A stretch of DNA of 45,669 nt from Evernia prunastri (lineage: Eukaryota > Ascomycota > Lecanoromycetes > Lecanorales > Parmeliaceae), in assembly GCA_003184365.1 (NCBI GenBank), contig NKYR01000203.1:1-45669 (forward strand), read 5' to 3'. The position numbers and the translations under genes are program-made. The notes under the pieces were generated by a model. The model saw only the letters and a program-made list of their open reading frames with translations, searched no databases and was not told where the DNA came from. Below, piece by piece: positions 33,289-45,216 of the stretch. Every line of letters begins with the position of its first letter. Position 1 is the first letter of the stretch.

Positions 33289-34413
33289 TTACTTCTTCTG
33301 CTCATTGATGTGTGTCAAATGCTCCTCAAGTACTCCCGACGGCTCTTCCTGACCAAGTATAGCGCTGATCTGATCCGCGAAAGCGTCTCTGAAACCGCAT
33401 ACCGAATGCGAATAGTCAACTTGTCTATTACGGTAGGGTTCAAGGTACGTGAAGCATTCCAACGAACGCAAATCACCAGCAAAAACCGTCACGCTCGAAT
33501 CGATCTCGGACGCTTTCACACGCCTGGGGAGTAGCTCGAGGCGTTGCAGACCTTTGATCAGACAGCCGTAGACCAGGGAGTCGCATTCTCGGGTAGACTG
33601 AGCTCGAGTACAGACCAAGGTGCCTGATTCGTACAGATCTAACAGCTTGTAGCACATATCGAGGAGGGCGGAGATGCGCTCTGAGCGGGCTTTGACAATG
33701 GCGTCTGCATAATCGTGAATGCCAGAAAAGACAGAAACAGGACTTTTCGGGATGGTCACTAACCTACTGACCCCGGAGGCAAAATATCACCGACCATGGT
33801 TCCCTGTGCACTCACAAGCCGTTTCTCGCCGTCGATTGTGGTGACTGTCGACGTTAATACAAGCGATCGGGAGATCTCTTTAAACACCGCCTCATCCCCA
33901 AATGTCCATGCAATGAACAGCCAAGTTTCATATCCCTCGTAGCCCTGTCGGTCCGCCTGCGCCTGCAGGGGAGCTTGCAATTTCAAAATCCACGGACGAA
34001 CGAGGTGAACGGCATCGTACCTGGTTTTCAAAGGCTAATTAGCAAACCAATTCTATTCACTAAAAGCATCAAAGCTCAAGACTGCAGTCTTACTTATCAC
34101 ACAGAACAGCCAGCTGCAAAAGATGCTGATAGTCATTCAGGACGTCGGGTAATTCCGAAAACCGTAGATGGGCGATCCGGAGCAGGATCAAGAGGGCGTC
34201 GGGATCGTCTTCCAACATTGCGTGGCTGGAAAGGCCTGATGATGGCGATGATGATGATGATTGCTTCGCCCAAGGGCCTTGGGGGTCGAGCATGGCACGC
34301 CATACGGGGCTGGCGAGGCACATGGCTTTGGAGGAGACGACGAACGACAGGGTGTCGGTTGTCAATTGCAGATCGCCCGAAGGGTCCAGGGCGATGGAAG
34401 TGCTATCTTCCAT
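33289..34413 (-). CDS. BTB/POZ-domain protein
   Basis: Three exons (34413-34094, 34020-33764, 33704-33289) give 330 residues. The introns are 73 nt (GTAAGA..CCAG) and 59 nt (GTTAGT..GCAG); both junctions restore frame (LCDKYDAVHL, PPGSVDAIVK). The N-terminal 105 residues form a BTB fold with the LSFVVSSKAMCLASPVWRAM strand-helix and LLILLRIAHLRFSELP. The C-terminal half is helical with several Cys. Many fungal BTB proteins of this size are uncharacterised; some act as Cullin-3 substrate adaptors. A Ser-rich insert (about 50-63) widens the BTB domain. Starting at 34413 is preferred; an in-frame start at 34686 would add 91 poor residues. Confidence 0.75.
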
Positions 34414-34915
34414 GATTGATGATCTCGCGTTGTTTGAGTTGCTGCTGTGAGTGGTATGTGGGCCAAGCGGTGTCCGTTGTTGTTTGATGCGCTCTTCTTT
34501 GTGGGCTGGCCGATTGTTTGCTACCCTTCCGCAGCACCATGCATTCGGTCTCCGGTAGCGTGACTTTGACGGCACGCCCGCGGTTTTCAATGGTATCAGT
34601 GTCCTGGCTGTTTTTCGGATGCTGGGCATATACTGGATTCTAGACATGTGTGTCTTGTAGGTCAGATAGGGGCAAGAAAGCCGCAAAGATCATGCTTAGG
34701 CCAGGCGCGGGTTCGAAGCATGTACCATGGTCACTGGCGTCTTCGCTTTTACTTCGGCTGTCAGCTATGTATAAGGTATCTTATGTCTCTTGTTGCCTGC
34801 GAAACTCGATTTAATTTAGTTGACCGGAAAGGGGACGCCTTACTGTGATTATTAACTTCGATTAAGTAATTATATACAAGAGATTAAACCACACTTTCAT
34901 CCCCCACAAAAAACA
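34414..34915. other. Intergenic, nothing recognised
   Basis: Space between the BTB gene start and the stop codon of the next minus-strand gene. No ORF, RNA gene or repeat is supported. Confidence 0.45.
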
Positions 34916-37900
34916 TTACCACATCCCCAATACACAAAAACCCAGGCCATACCCAAGCACCACCACCATCAACCTCCAGTAAAACCCCCCCTCAACCCCC
35001 GACGACCAGCCCACCACCCTAGACCCAATCCCCTGATGAACTGGTTTACCAGACGCCGACCCCGACGCCTCACTCCGAGCCTCCGCGGTCGAACTGGCGC
35101 CACTGCTCCCCGCCCGAGCCGTCGACGCCAAGGTGCTCCCCGTCGAGACCGAAGCAGCCGCACCACCGCCACTCACCAGCACGACGGACGGCAGCAGCGC
35201 CGACGCCGAGGCGTTGCGCAAACCGGCCAGGATGAGACCACCAATGGGGACATCGCTGGCCGCGGCCGCGGTGGCTGTCTTTCCGTTGAGCACGTACTCC
35301 TCCTCTCCCCCCTCGACCGATGGCGAGGCGTTGACGAAGAGGGGTTGGAGCGACGCGGCTGGGGTTGGGGCTTCGACGAAGAGCTGGCCCGGCAGAGCGG
35401 GCAGGGTCGCGGTGCCGACGAGGTTGGATGTCGTCTCTGTGAGGACGGAGGGGGTCGAGCCGGTGTAGGTGACAACGTGGCCGCTGGACGTGTACGTGGC
35501 GCCCGGAGCGAGGGTCGTGAGGATGCTGGATGTGCTGTAGACGAGACTCGGGACCGACAGTGGCTGTCCCGCAGCGTTGTTGGAGGTCGCGAACGAGAGG
35601 GTCGTGCCGTCTTCGACGACGTTGTCCACGTTGACGGATATGACGTGGCCGAAGAGGCTGGTTTGGCCGCCCTGCGGTATGGTAGTACCGGCGATGACGA
35701 GGGCTCCGTTCACGGCTGCGAGGACGGGCTCGTTGGCGATGGAGAGCGGGGTCGGTGTCTGGAGGGGATGTTGCTGTGCGAAGGCGTGGGTCGTGCCGTC
35801 TAGGACGACGTTGGCGGGAGCGACGGAGATGGCGTGGCCGAGCACGCTGGTCGCGCGACCTGGGGATAGCGTGCTGCCCGCTACGACCAGGTCGCCGTTC
35901 GCGGCTTGCAGGACGGGCTCGTTGGCGATGGAGAGTGGGGTCGGTGTCGGCGGCTCGGCGGGATAGACGGTGGCTGGTGCCAAGGGGTGGGTTGTGCCGT
36001 CCAGGACGACGTTGTCGATATTGGCCGCTATGACGTGTCCGAGCAGGCTGGTTGTGCTTCCGGGAGGGATGGTGGTGCCTGCGATGATCAAGTCGCCGTT
36101 CAAGGCTTTGACCACCGGGTTACTACCCACGGAAAGCGGGGCTGGCGTCTGCAGTGGAAGAGCATTCGACGACTGAATGAGACTGGGCTGGAAGGTGATG
36201 CCGCCGGCCACGACGGGCTCACGGATATTTGGGGAGACGGGTTGGGCTATCGGCGCGAATGTGATCCCGCCGGCAATTACTGGAGAGGCGTTCTGCACCG
36301 CTGGCGCAAACGTGATGCCATTTGTGACGATCGGCGTGGGTGTCTGTGTTGTTGGCGCGAACGTGACTCCGGCGGCAACCACTGGCGGAGGGGCTCGTTG
36401 TCCTTGCGCCGATGTGGGAACCGCAACGGGGGTTAAGTCGTAATAAATCGAACCCGCCTTGTACAGCGCAGTCTTCCCACCAACAACCGCAGAAGGGCCA
36501 TTCTCTGTCAGTGTCTGGCCTTTGGCAACGAGCACGTTGGCCGGAGATGCCGGAGGAATCGGTATCGGAGTCGAGTCGTAGTAGACGGAACCGGCGGAGT
36601 ACACGGCCGCCTTCCCCCCAATGCTGGCTGTCGGACCGTTCTCCGTCAAGGTCTGACCTTGAGCCACCACCACATTAGCGGCCTCGGCTTTGGGGACGGC
36701 GACCGGAGCCGACGAGCCTAGGTAGATGGAGCCTGCAGAATACACGGCAGCCTTGCCGCCGACAGTCGCCGACGGCCCGCCTTCCGTCAGCGTCTGGCCT
36801 TGGGCGACAACGAGGCTGGCCGGAGTGAGCGGCGGCGCGGGAGGGATGCTCACGGGAGTCGAATCCACATACACCGAGCCGGAAGAATACACAGCGGCTT
36901 TGCCGCCAATGTTCGCCGACGGACCGTTTTCCGTCAGCGTTTGACCTTGGGCGACGACGACGTTGGCCGCTTTCTGCGCGTTCGCGTCGGTCCCGGGAGC
37001 TGGCGTTTGAATGGGAGAGTTGCCCACGGCCGCAGCGTCGGGCGGAACCACCTGGCCAATTGGATCGCTGTTGCTAGAAGCTCCTTCCTGCAAGTTCGTC
37101 TCCGATGCCGGAGGTTGAGCCGGAGGATTTGCTGCGACCACGGCTGCAGGCGCCGGCTGGCCGCTTGGATCGTGCTTGGGCACGGCAGCTTCCTGTGATT
37201 TCGGATCATTGTCCTCCGGCGAAGCCGCGGGCGTTGCTACCACGACGCGGGTATTCCCATTCAACAGGCTTCCATCATTCGGGTCGATGACAGGTGCCGG
37301 TGGGTCCATTGCTCCTGCCTTTTGTCCATCCTTGTTTGGCGCTGTCGTTGCGGCGGGAGTTCCAGCAGGGGGAGTCGCCTGAGCCGCAGCAGGCGAAGCT
37401 GGGACAGGAGGCGGAGTGGGCGTGACGGCTGCAGGATCAGCTTGAGCGGGAACAAGACTAGCGGCATGGACCAAGGCTATAGGAGCGAATTCATTGGGTA
37501 CAAAAACCCGGCCGGGTGCAAGCACACTAGCCTTGGTCAAGATGCTTGGCGGATCAAAAGCCCCGTAGTAAAGAGGTTGGCACGTCTTCCAAGCAGGGAC
37601 GACATCGGTCAGGTCCGCCGGCAACGACAAGCGCGGGTTCGCATAGGGAGCGCAGCCCGGTTTGTAAGTTGTAGTCGTGACGATAGGCGTGTAGTAGATC
37701 TTGCTGAAGTCGATGGTGTGGAAACCGTCCTGGACGTTATGCTCGTCGCAATTCGGCCCCGGATTCGTGAGGGTCCCGTAAGCTAGGAAATGCGACGAGT
37801 ATCCGATCGTCTTCGCTACGTAGGATGGTCCCACGGGGTCTCCGGATGCTGCCGGGTCGCATCCACCCGTCGCTGATACTGTTGCCCGAAGCTCGCTGTA

Positions 37901-38060
37901 GATTACGTATACCGATGGAGATGTACTTCGGCAAGGTCAGCTAAGATAGGTTGAAGATGGTCGCTATGTTCACTTACTATGTGAAACCATTATCTACCAT
38001 GGTATATGGCTTATTTGGAATTGCCGTGATGTTTGCTTGAGTTCCTACATTGTCGGGTTC
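34916..38060 (-). CDS. Large repeat-built surface-type protein, 5' end unresolved
   Basis: Exons 38060-37978 and 37925-34916 (52-nt intron, GTAAGT..GAAG) give at least 1030 residues; an acceptor (CTATAG) at 38061 shows at least one more upstream exon, which I could not fix. The first 200 residues form an ordered Cys-containing domain (SVYVIYSELRAT, FSKIYYTPIVTTTTYKPGC). An Ala/Pro/Gln linker follows, then three different tandem repeat blocks, a Gly/Ser/Ala-rich region and a hydrophobic end (LMVVVLGYGLGFCVLGMW). This matches a GPI-anchored or membrane-tethered wall protein or adhesin. The strong C/G bias makes long antisense frames that are not genes. The function is inferred only. Confidence 0.7.
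35590..36150 (-). repeat. Three protein repeats, NGDLxIAGTTIPPG type
   Basis: Three units of about 60-65 residues: PLSIANEPVL, NGDLVIAGTTIPPG, TSLLGHVIS, NVVLDGTTH. It is the third repeat block of the surface protein, and its units resemble a known fungal wall-protein repeat style (TLTPGG...TISL). Confidence 0.8.
36186..36400 (-). repeat. Short GxTFAP repeats
   Basis: About four or five copies of VxxGITFAP separated by 8-14 residues of Pro/Thr/Gln spacer. They form the second repeat block of the same surface protein. Confidence 0.75.
36425..36970 (-). repeat. Four tandem protein repeats, QGQTLTENGPS type
   Basis: Four units of about 45 residues, each running VVAxGQTLTExGPS, then GGKxAxYxxGSxYxDxTP. 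The same order is kept and spacers differ. They are encoded in tandem in the minus-strand surface protein gene; nucleotide similarity is clear. Confidence 0.85.
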
Positions 38061-40888
38061 CTATAGAGATTTCAGAGTCAACCAACAATTTTCTTCTTCA
38101 AGGCGAACGATCGAGCAATGAACACCGGGAAGAGGTGTCAATCTTTGGTCCAGCAACGTTCCCTCCTCAAGGGCCAAGAATCAGAGCAATGAAATGCCAC
38201 GAAGGGACACTGAGCATTTGCGGCTCCTGAGACTTGTATTGCGACTTGGAAAATGGTTCGAGGGGTGAGGAAGATGCTGGAGAAGATAGATCCGAAATGT
38301 TGAGGTAGCGAGGGTGAACTCCATCCTCCGAAAATATTCCTGCAGCGACAGCAACGTGGTGAGCAGACATGAACCAGAAGAATGGATCCACACATCATCT
38401 CCCGCGTCACAGGGAAGCAACGTATCCGGCACCGGTTCGCTACATCAAGCGACGGAGGATGTCAATGACTTACGAGCCGTAACACTGGTTACCAATATAA
38501 CCCAAGATATCCCCCATTGCCAGACATTGTTGAAGGTAAACATAAGAGACCATCAACAGCAAGATAAGGTAGACTGAAAACGGCGGAAACGGCGTTATGC
38601 AGGCAGTATACTTAGGATGTGCTGCCCACACGGTTTTCGGTTCTTTTCAATGACTACTTCCAATGAAAAAACCCTGCTGAGAGTGATGATTTCGAACTGG
38701 TCTCGCACACAAATCGGAGTAATGGAAGTAAACTTTCGGATGACGAGTTGAATATGAATGAACGAATGACTTAATCAACGAACGAATGAATGAAAGATAG
38801 ACCGAAAGAATGGAAGGGGCAGGATGCCTTATGCTTGCATTAGGGAATGGCATGTACTGTTCCTTGCCACCACGAATGTTCTCGGAGAAAGAAAGTGAAA
38901 GGCTTGATGGGAAGTCCCAGGGACATAGCACTGGATTATATTTCTTCTGCGCAGAGATTCGCGAAGACGGAGCGGAGTATTTTTCAAGGAGAAAAGGGAA
39001 GAGTGCATGATGGCTTTGGATTGGACGGGGAGAACGATTAAATGTAAGCCGCTATTTTGGAGCAGTGGTGGGATTTGAAACAGAATAAAACATTATGAGG
39101 GGAAAGTGGGATGCAGGCTGAAGCATCAGAGAGGCACAGCAGTTAAGCCATTCACATCAATAAGAATAAGAATAAAAAATGAAAATAAAAATCATCAGCT
39201 GAATGGAGAAAATGTTGAAAAAGGGAATGATACTTGCTCTAGCAGTCAGCCCCCAAATCTCAGCTTATGCATGGATTGCACTAGGCATCATGCACATAAG
39301 CAGACGAATACACACCATCAATAATCTCTTTTCATTGGATCGCTTCGTCTCATACCAAATATAAGGACAAAATACTTTACGGTACTCTTTTGAAGATGCT
39401 AGTATTGCTACATCGCAATCTCATCGCTTTCCCCTGGTTGCAAGAGCACGAATTGGAGATTTTGAATCTTGCTCTGCTTCGCGATTTTTAATTCCTTCTC
39501 CACCAAGACTTTGGGGTCGGTCGGTCGGTCCGAGAATAGTGCCGGCACCTGACAGCTCGCATCTGGACTGGCTCTGGACTGCTTCCAAGGCACGCTTTGA
39601 TGAAGCTATGAGGCTAAAGGTTTATTATTATGGCAGTCTTTATAGATAGAATAGAGTACCTTAGTATTATCCCTTGCAACTAACTTTGACAAGCTATGAT
39701 TTAACCACGGCATCCGCCGAGGAGCCGGAGCTTACCCACCCTAACGAACGCCATGCTGACGCAGATCTTGTTTCAACAACCGGAACTGTGGCACAGCCCG
39801 GCAAGGATGCGACCAATTATCCTCGTTTCCATCATGAACATCAGATCGCATCATGATGGCAGCAATCATTGACGAAGCCGTTGGGGGCGAAGTCTAGTCG
39901 CAAAAGGGTCCCCACTCACTGGGACCGAGGATCACATTTCGGCGCTGAGGACTCTCGAGAAGACGATGATACCTACTCTGGCAATCGTACAGGGTGGCAT
40001 TCAGACACCTCCGGGATACCATGCTTGCTCTGCCTTCGTTGGGTACAGTAAGCGATGCTCACAAACAATGGCGGCTGACCGACTCCTGTTAATATTCAGT
40101 GCTGCATGTGGCATAGCTTGGCATTGTGGATGCCTAGATGATATATCAGTGCCACAGTACTCACACCTTCCTCTCGCTGATTCAGTTAAGGAGCACAGAC
40201 TTTAGTCACTCTAGCCAGCCATCATGCGAGCTCGGAAGCGTCAGCTTATATCTTGGGCGGGCGTTGATTATGCATGAGGTATTTATATTTCATGCTCAGT
40301 ATTTGGTTATCGCAGTGAAACAAATCAGGGTCAAGTGGAACGGGTCTTCATCTGGGCAACGACGAGGCAGGAGAAGAGTTCGCGAAAGACCTTCCAGGTA
40401 TACAGCCATTGCGTACGCTGAAGGCTTTCGCGTGGGCTCATCCATGCTTTTCTGACCAGGCAACTTGAAAGCACACATTGAAGGCGGGTCGTCATGCTTC
40501 GGGGTCTATGTCTGGTATCCTCGCGGTTGCCCCGATGAGAGTCTTCGGAGATACTACTTCGATAACGTCCTTGATACGTCCCTCGACCGCAGGATATGCC
40601 CTATCCATTGTGGTTTAGACAAATGAGGAAAACATAAAACATAGGAGCTTAGTTCCCTCATCTCATTCCGAATTGGTTCTGTGATCGGGTAGCACTAATC
40701 GAGGTAATAAGGTGAATACATTACGGGACGAGACTCTGTTTCATAAGATCAGAGCTCTCCCTATCTCACTAGATCAATTGAGTAGTCACGTGCTGTACAG
40801 TGTACTTAGGGCTGTTTGCCATGCCAAGGCCTGTCGGCTATGCGGGAATACCTTAGCGCGTGTTGGCACGTACCTAAAGTACTCCTAC
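38061..40888. other. Long non-coding stretch with unplaced 5' exons
   Basis: The missing 5' exon(s) of the surface protein probably lie in 38061-38600 on the minus strand; a donor-like GTAAGT sits at about 38471, and a frame ending NQCYGS precedes it. From 38600 to 40888 no gene, RNA or clear element is supported. Small frames at 38138-38432 (-) are not convincing. Confidence 0.4.
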
Positions 40889-41058
40889 TGTTGGAACGAC
40901 TCAACACTCGCTTCCACTAACACTCTTTCGGCCTAGTACATTGATATATGAAGGCCTTTCCTGTACATAGAATCCTTCTTCCTTAGACATCATTAGGAAT
41001 ACCAAATCTAGTGATTCAGTCTCACAGCAGTAACTGCAGTACCAAGTACTTACCAACA
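40889..41058 (+). mobile_element. Possible 5' LTR of the copia-like element
   Basis: TGTTGG at 40889 and CCAACA ending at 41058 form a 6-bp terminal inverted pair around 170 bases, as LTRs often do. A TATA-like GATATATGAAGG lies inside. It is 253 bases before the gag-like start codon. No second LTR is visible in the window, so this is only a candidate. Confidence 0.35.
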
Positions 41059-41311
41059 CTGATCAGTGTACTAAATCAGTACACAGATTAGCTAGGCAAT
41101 ACTCTTGAAGGAAGTCCGCCACGACGTCGCCGCGATAGCTTCACACGGTTCTATGGTTACACAGTCGATTCCGCTCACATTTGATGATTCGATTGAATAG
41201 AACTACAATTTCTACTCCAAAACACATTCTTTCAGACCAGAGTGACGACCAGAAAACACCTCGAAAGGCGACTTAACACTACTAAGTCCCACCGTCTCAA
41301 CACATACCAAA

Positions 41312-42337
41312 ATGGCCCCCGGACAGTCTTCTACAGACACCATGACTGAGCGTCAGCTAGAGGACTTGCTGTTCAAAGGAGTCAAGCCATCGGATACCGA
41401 AGAGATTAATCAACTTGTCCATTGGAGAATACAAGAATATACGCTACACAAATGGAAGTCTCTCGCTGACATCTTTGCTGACGAATTTCGACTATTCGTC
41501 AAGGAGGACTTTGAGAAACTTACCAGAGCGAATCTCTATGGTCTAAGAGACTGCCTTCGAGCCCTTGGAGTCTATGTCAAGAAAGGGAAAGGATTCTCGA
41601 TAGCCCAAAGACTAGCAGACGCTGTCCACGAGGAGATTCCGTGGCCATCGGACGACGACTGTCAGGGAACGAGGCTTGATAAGAGGAATCTCATTCTCTA
41701 TGGCTAGGACTAAGGTAAAGGCCAAGACGAAAGATGAGGAAACAAGAAAGAACGGGGGATGCGAGCAGCCCTTAAGGGGCTGTCGCCTAGATCGTCGGCT
41801 ATCGCATAGATTAACCTGACTAGACTGAGATCCACACCATGACAACGACGAACGTCCTCCACCAAAGCAGCTCCGGTATTATCCCCCTCAGCAACAGCCA
41901 GTTCAGCCCCAACAGCCTTATCGACCGGAGAACATTGCTCCTCTCCCCCCGCAGCCGCCTTATCAACCAGAGAATCCTGCCCCGATTCTCCCCCCGGCCC
42001 CAGTCTATGGCCCAAATTACCGAATCCCACACCAGCTACCCTCTCTCTACCAAGTCATTCAAGACTTCGGGACCAGACAAAACCATGGCCATAGCAAGGA
42101 ACTTGCTACTCTGGCCAAATTGTACACTACCGAGGAGAAGTACGGTGGGAGTCCCACCGAGAGTCTCAGCTACAAATTCAACATATTCATGGACCTCTGT
42201 GCCAGAGCTGAGATCCCCCAGCAAATCGTTCAAACTGCATTCCCCACTATGTTGAAATCCATGGCCCTAGAGTACTACTACTCTAGCTGTCAAGGAATCG
42301 GCCTCACCGTACAACAACTCTTTGATCGATTCCAGGG
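41312..42337 (+). mobile_element. Copia-like retrotransposon, 5' part (gag), copy 1
   Basis: Starts MAPGQSSTDTMTERQLED, a long N-terminal region, then LYTTEEKYGGSPTE and RAEIPQQIVQ, a Gag-like capsid segment of fungal copia-type elements. The coding frame is broken by the nested insertion at 41660-41844; without it the frame continues through a Pro/Gln-rich linker (PPAPVYGPNYRIP). The piece stops at an N (42338). It also has 91 bases at 41912-42002 that copy 2 lacks. No RT or RNase H is visible here. Confidence 0.8.
41660..41844. mobile_element. Nested solo-LTR-like insertion, 5-bp TSD
   Basis: 185 bases starting TGTCA and ending TGACA, flanked on both sides by ACGAC (41655-41659 and 41845-41849). 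The second gag copy (42339-) has the undisturbed sequence with one ACGAC at about 42490-42494, so the empty site is in hand. Terminal TG..CA, a 5-bp duplication and this size fit a solo LTR or a tiny LTR-type element. It brings stop codons into gag. I could not link it to a family. Confidence 0.8.
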
Positions 42338-42338
42338 N

Positions 42339-43899
42339 GAGGACTTTGAGAAACTTACCAGAGCGAATCTCTATGGTCTAAGAGACTGCCTTCGAGCCCT
42401 TGGAGTCTATGTCAAGAAAGGGAAAGGATTCTCGATAGCCCAAGGACTAGCAGACGCTGTCCACGAGGAGATTCCGTGGCCATCGGACGACGACGAACGT
42501 CCTCCACCAAAGCAGCCCCGGTATTATCCCCCTCAGCAACAGCCAGTTCAGCCCCAGTCTATGGCCCAAATTACCGAATCCCACACCAGCTACCCTCTCC
42601 CTACCAAGTCATTCAAGACTTCGGGACCAGACAAAACCATGGCCATAGCAAGGAACTTGCTACTCTGGCCAAATTGTACACTACCGAGGAGAAGTACGGT
42701 GGGAGTCCCACCGAGAGTCTCAGCTACAAATTCAACATATTCATGGACCTCTGTGCCAGAGCTGAGATCCCCCAGCAAATCGTTCAAACTGCATTCCCCA
42801 CTGTGTTGAAATCCATGGCCCTAGAGTACTACTACTCTAGCTGTCAAGGAATCGGCCTCACCGTACAACAACTCTTTGATCGATTCCAGGGTCATTTCGA
42901 AGGAGAAGAACACCGTCGACTCATGCTTCGAGAATGGAACAGTATCAGTCTGAGAGGCTTACTCCGAGCTAGTCCTGAAAAGAGCAAAGGGATTGTCTTT
43001 AACGAGATGATTCAACAACTCCGCCAGATTCAAAGAGGACTGGACTACGAATTTCAGTCAGATACGGTACTTCGGAATAAGATAATCACCTCCTGCAGCA
43101 ATATCCCTGCGTGTAGTGTTGCGATCTTGCAACAGACGACTACAATTGCCGGACTAATCAACAACATCTATGCCGCCATCGAGAATCACGAAGAGGCTAT
43201 GAAGGCTGAGAGATCTAAGCCACTTGGCCCTGCTACATACTTCACTGACCGGAAGTATTACACCAATCGGCCCCCAAATCATAGCAACAACAGCAAGTTT
43301 TCTCCGCATTCTCCGTCAAATAACAACTTTCAGAAGAAACGATGCATTGTCTGTGGGAAGACAGGCTGCTGGTCAACCAAGCACACCGAAAAGGAACGCC
43401 AGGAGTCTCAAAATAAGTTCGCTAAGCGGTTTTCCAACTCCATTGACAAGCGATATGACTCGTATATTCAGGAGAATGAAGGTCAGGAAGAAGAGGCCAC
43501 CGAGGATTTCGAGGCCTTAACTCTCGATATCCAAGAATCTGACTTAGAGGAGGCCGAAAACTTCGTCACAGCCACTTCTACAGTCACATTAGACCAAGCC
43601 CAAACACGCTATTTGGAACTTTCCAGCCAATCAACATATCACATTCTTACCAAGTCTGACAGCTTTCTCACCACTAGCCGATATACCTCGAGACAATTCC
43701 ACGGCGTCTTGCTCGATACCGGAGCAGCACGTACATCTACCGCGGGATATGGTCAAGCAAAAGCATATATGAGAGAGTTTGGTGCACAGCTAGATGTCAC
43801 CTCCGCTGGTAGTATTACCGCCCATTTCGGGATTGGGACAGCAACATCAATTGGAAAACTTACGGTGGATTCGCCTGTTGGCCGAATTGAGTTTCATGT
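42339..43899 (+). mobile_element. Copia-like retrotransposon, gag to protease, copy 2
   Basis: It repeats copy 1 from 41504 (to 42891) without the solo LTR and with a 91-bp deletion that shifts the Pro-rich linker out of frame. It continues with the Gag capsid (FPTVLKSMALEYYYSSC), a zinc knuckle CIVCGKTGCWSTKH (C-X2-C-X4-C-X4-H) and the protease site LLDTGAARTST. It stops at N 43900. Confidence 0.82.
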
Positions 43900-43900
43900 N

Positions 43901-45215
43901 CACCGTCGACTCATGCTTCGAGAATGGAACAGTATCAGTCTGAGAGGCTTACTCCGAGCTAGTCCTGAAAAGAGCAAAGGGATTGTCTTTAACGAGATGA
44001 TTCAACAACTCCGCCAGATTCAAAGAGGACTGGACTACGAATTTCAGTCAGATACGGCACTTCGGAATAAGATAATCACCTCCTGCAGCAATATCCCTGC
44101 GTGTAGTGTTGCGATCTTGCAACAGACGACTACAATTGCCGGACTGATCAACAACATCTATGCCGCCATCGAGAATCACGAAGAGGCTATGAAGGCTGAG
44201 AGATCCGAGCCACTTGGCCCTGCTACATACTTCACTGACCGGAAGTATTACACCAATCGACCCCCAAATCATAGCAACAACAGCAAGTTTTCTCCGCATT
44301 CTCCGTCAAATAACAACTTTCAGAAGAAACGATGCATTGTCTGTGGGAAGACAGGCTGCTGGTCAACCAAGCACACCGAAAAGGAACGCCAGGAGTCTCG
44401 AAACAAGTTCGCTAAGCGGTTTTCCAACTTCATTGACAAGCGATATGACTCGTATATTCAGGAGAATGAAGGTCAGGAAGAAGAGGCCACCGAGGATTTC
44501 GAGGCCTTAACTCTCGATATCCAAGAATCTAACTTAGAGGAGGCCGAAAACTTCGTCACAGCCACTTCTACAGTCACATTAGACCAAGCCCAAACACGCT
44601 ATTTGGAACTTTCCAGCCAATCAACATATCACATTCTTACAAAGTCTGACAGCTTTCTCACCACTAGCCGATATACCTCGAGACAATTCCACGGCGTCTT
44701 GCTCGATACCGGAGCAGCACGTACATCTACCGCGAGATATGATCAAGCAAAAGCATATATGAGAGAGTTTGGTGCACAGCTAGATGTCACCTCCGCTGGT
44801 AGTATTACCGCCCATTTCGGGATTGGGACAGCAACATCAATTGGAAAACTTACGGTGGATTCGCCTGTTGGCCGAATTGAGTTCCATGTCATGGAGGCTG
44901 ATACCCCATTTCTACTTTGCCTTCAAGATATGGATAGGCTAGGGATCTACCTGAATAACCTCGAGGACCAAGTCGTCTTGAAAGATGGTTCCACAGTTCC
45001 AATTGTCCGTTTTCACGAACATCCCTTCTTGATATGGGGACCGCCGTCAGTCCACTATCTCACTGACACCGAGCTACGTCAGCTACATCGTCGATTTGGC
45101 CATCCCTCAGTCAATAGACTCGTCCGTACCCTGGAGAAAGCTGGCTACAATGACTCCGAGCACCGTCATATTCTTGAGCGAATTACCGAGTTCTGCACTC
45201 TTTGTCAGAAACATT
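43901..45215 (+). mobile_element. Copia-like retrotransposon, gag to pre-integrase, copy 3
   Basis: Its first 989 bases match 42911-43899 of copy 2 with about 13 substitutions and no indel. The zinc knuckle and the DTGA protease site are intact. It then runs on to MDRLGIYLNNLED and a gag-pre-integrase zinc site (LHRRFGHPSVN ... CTLCQKH, an H-X-H..C-X2-C type). It stops at N 45216. The continuous frame across N 43900 is artificial. Confidence 0.82.
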
Positions 45216-45216
45216 N

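Noticed and set aside
35036..35803. A 255-codon frame on the plus strand
   Set aside because: Antisense shadow of the GC-biased surface protein gene; no domain.
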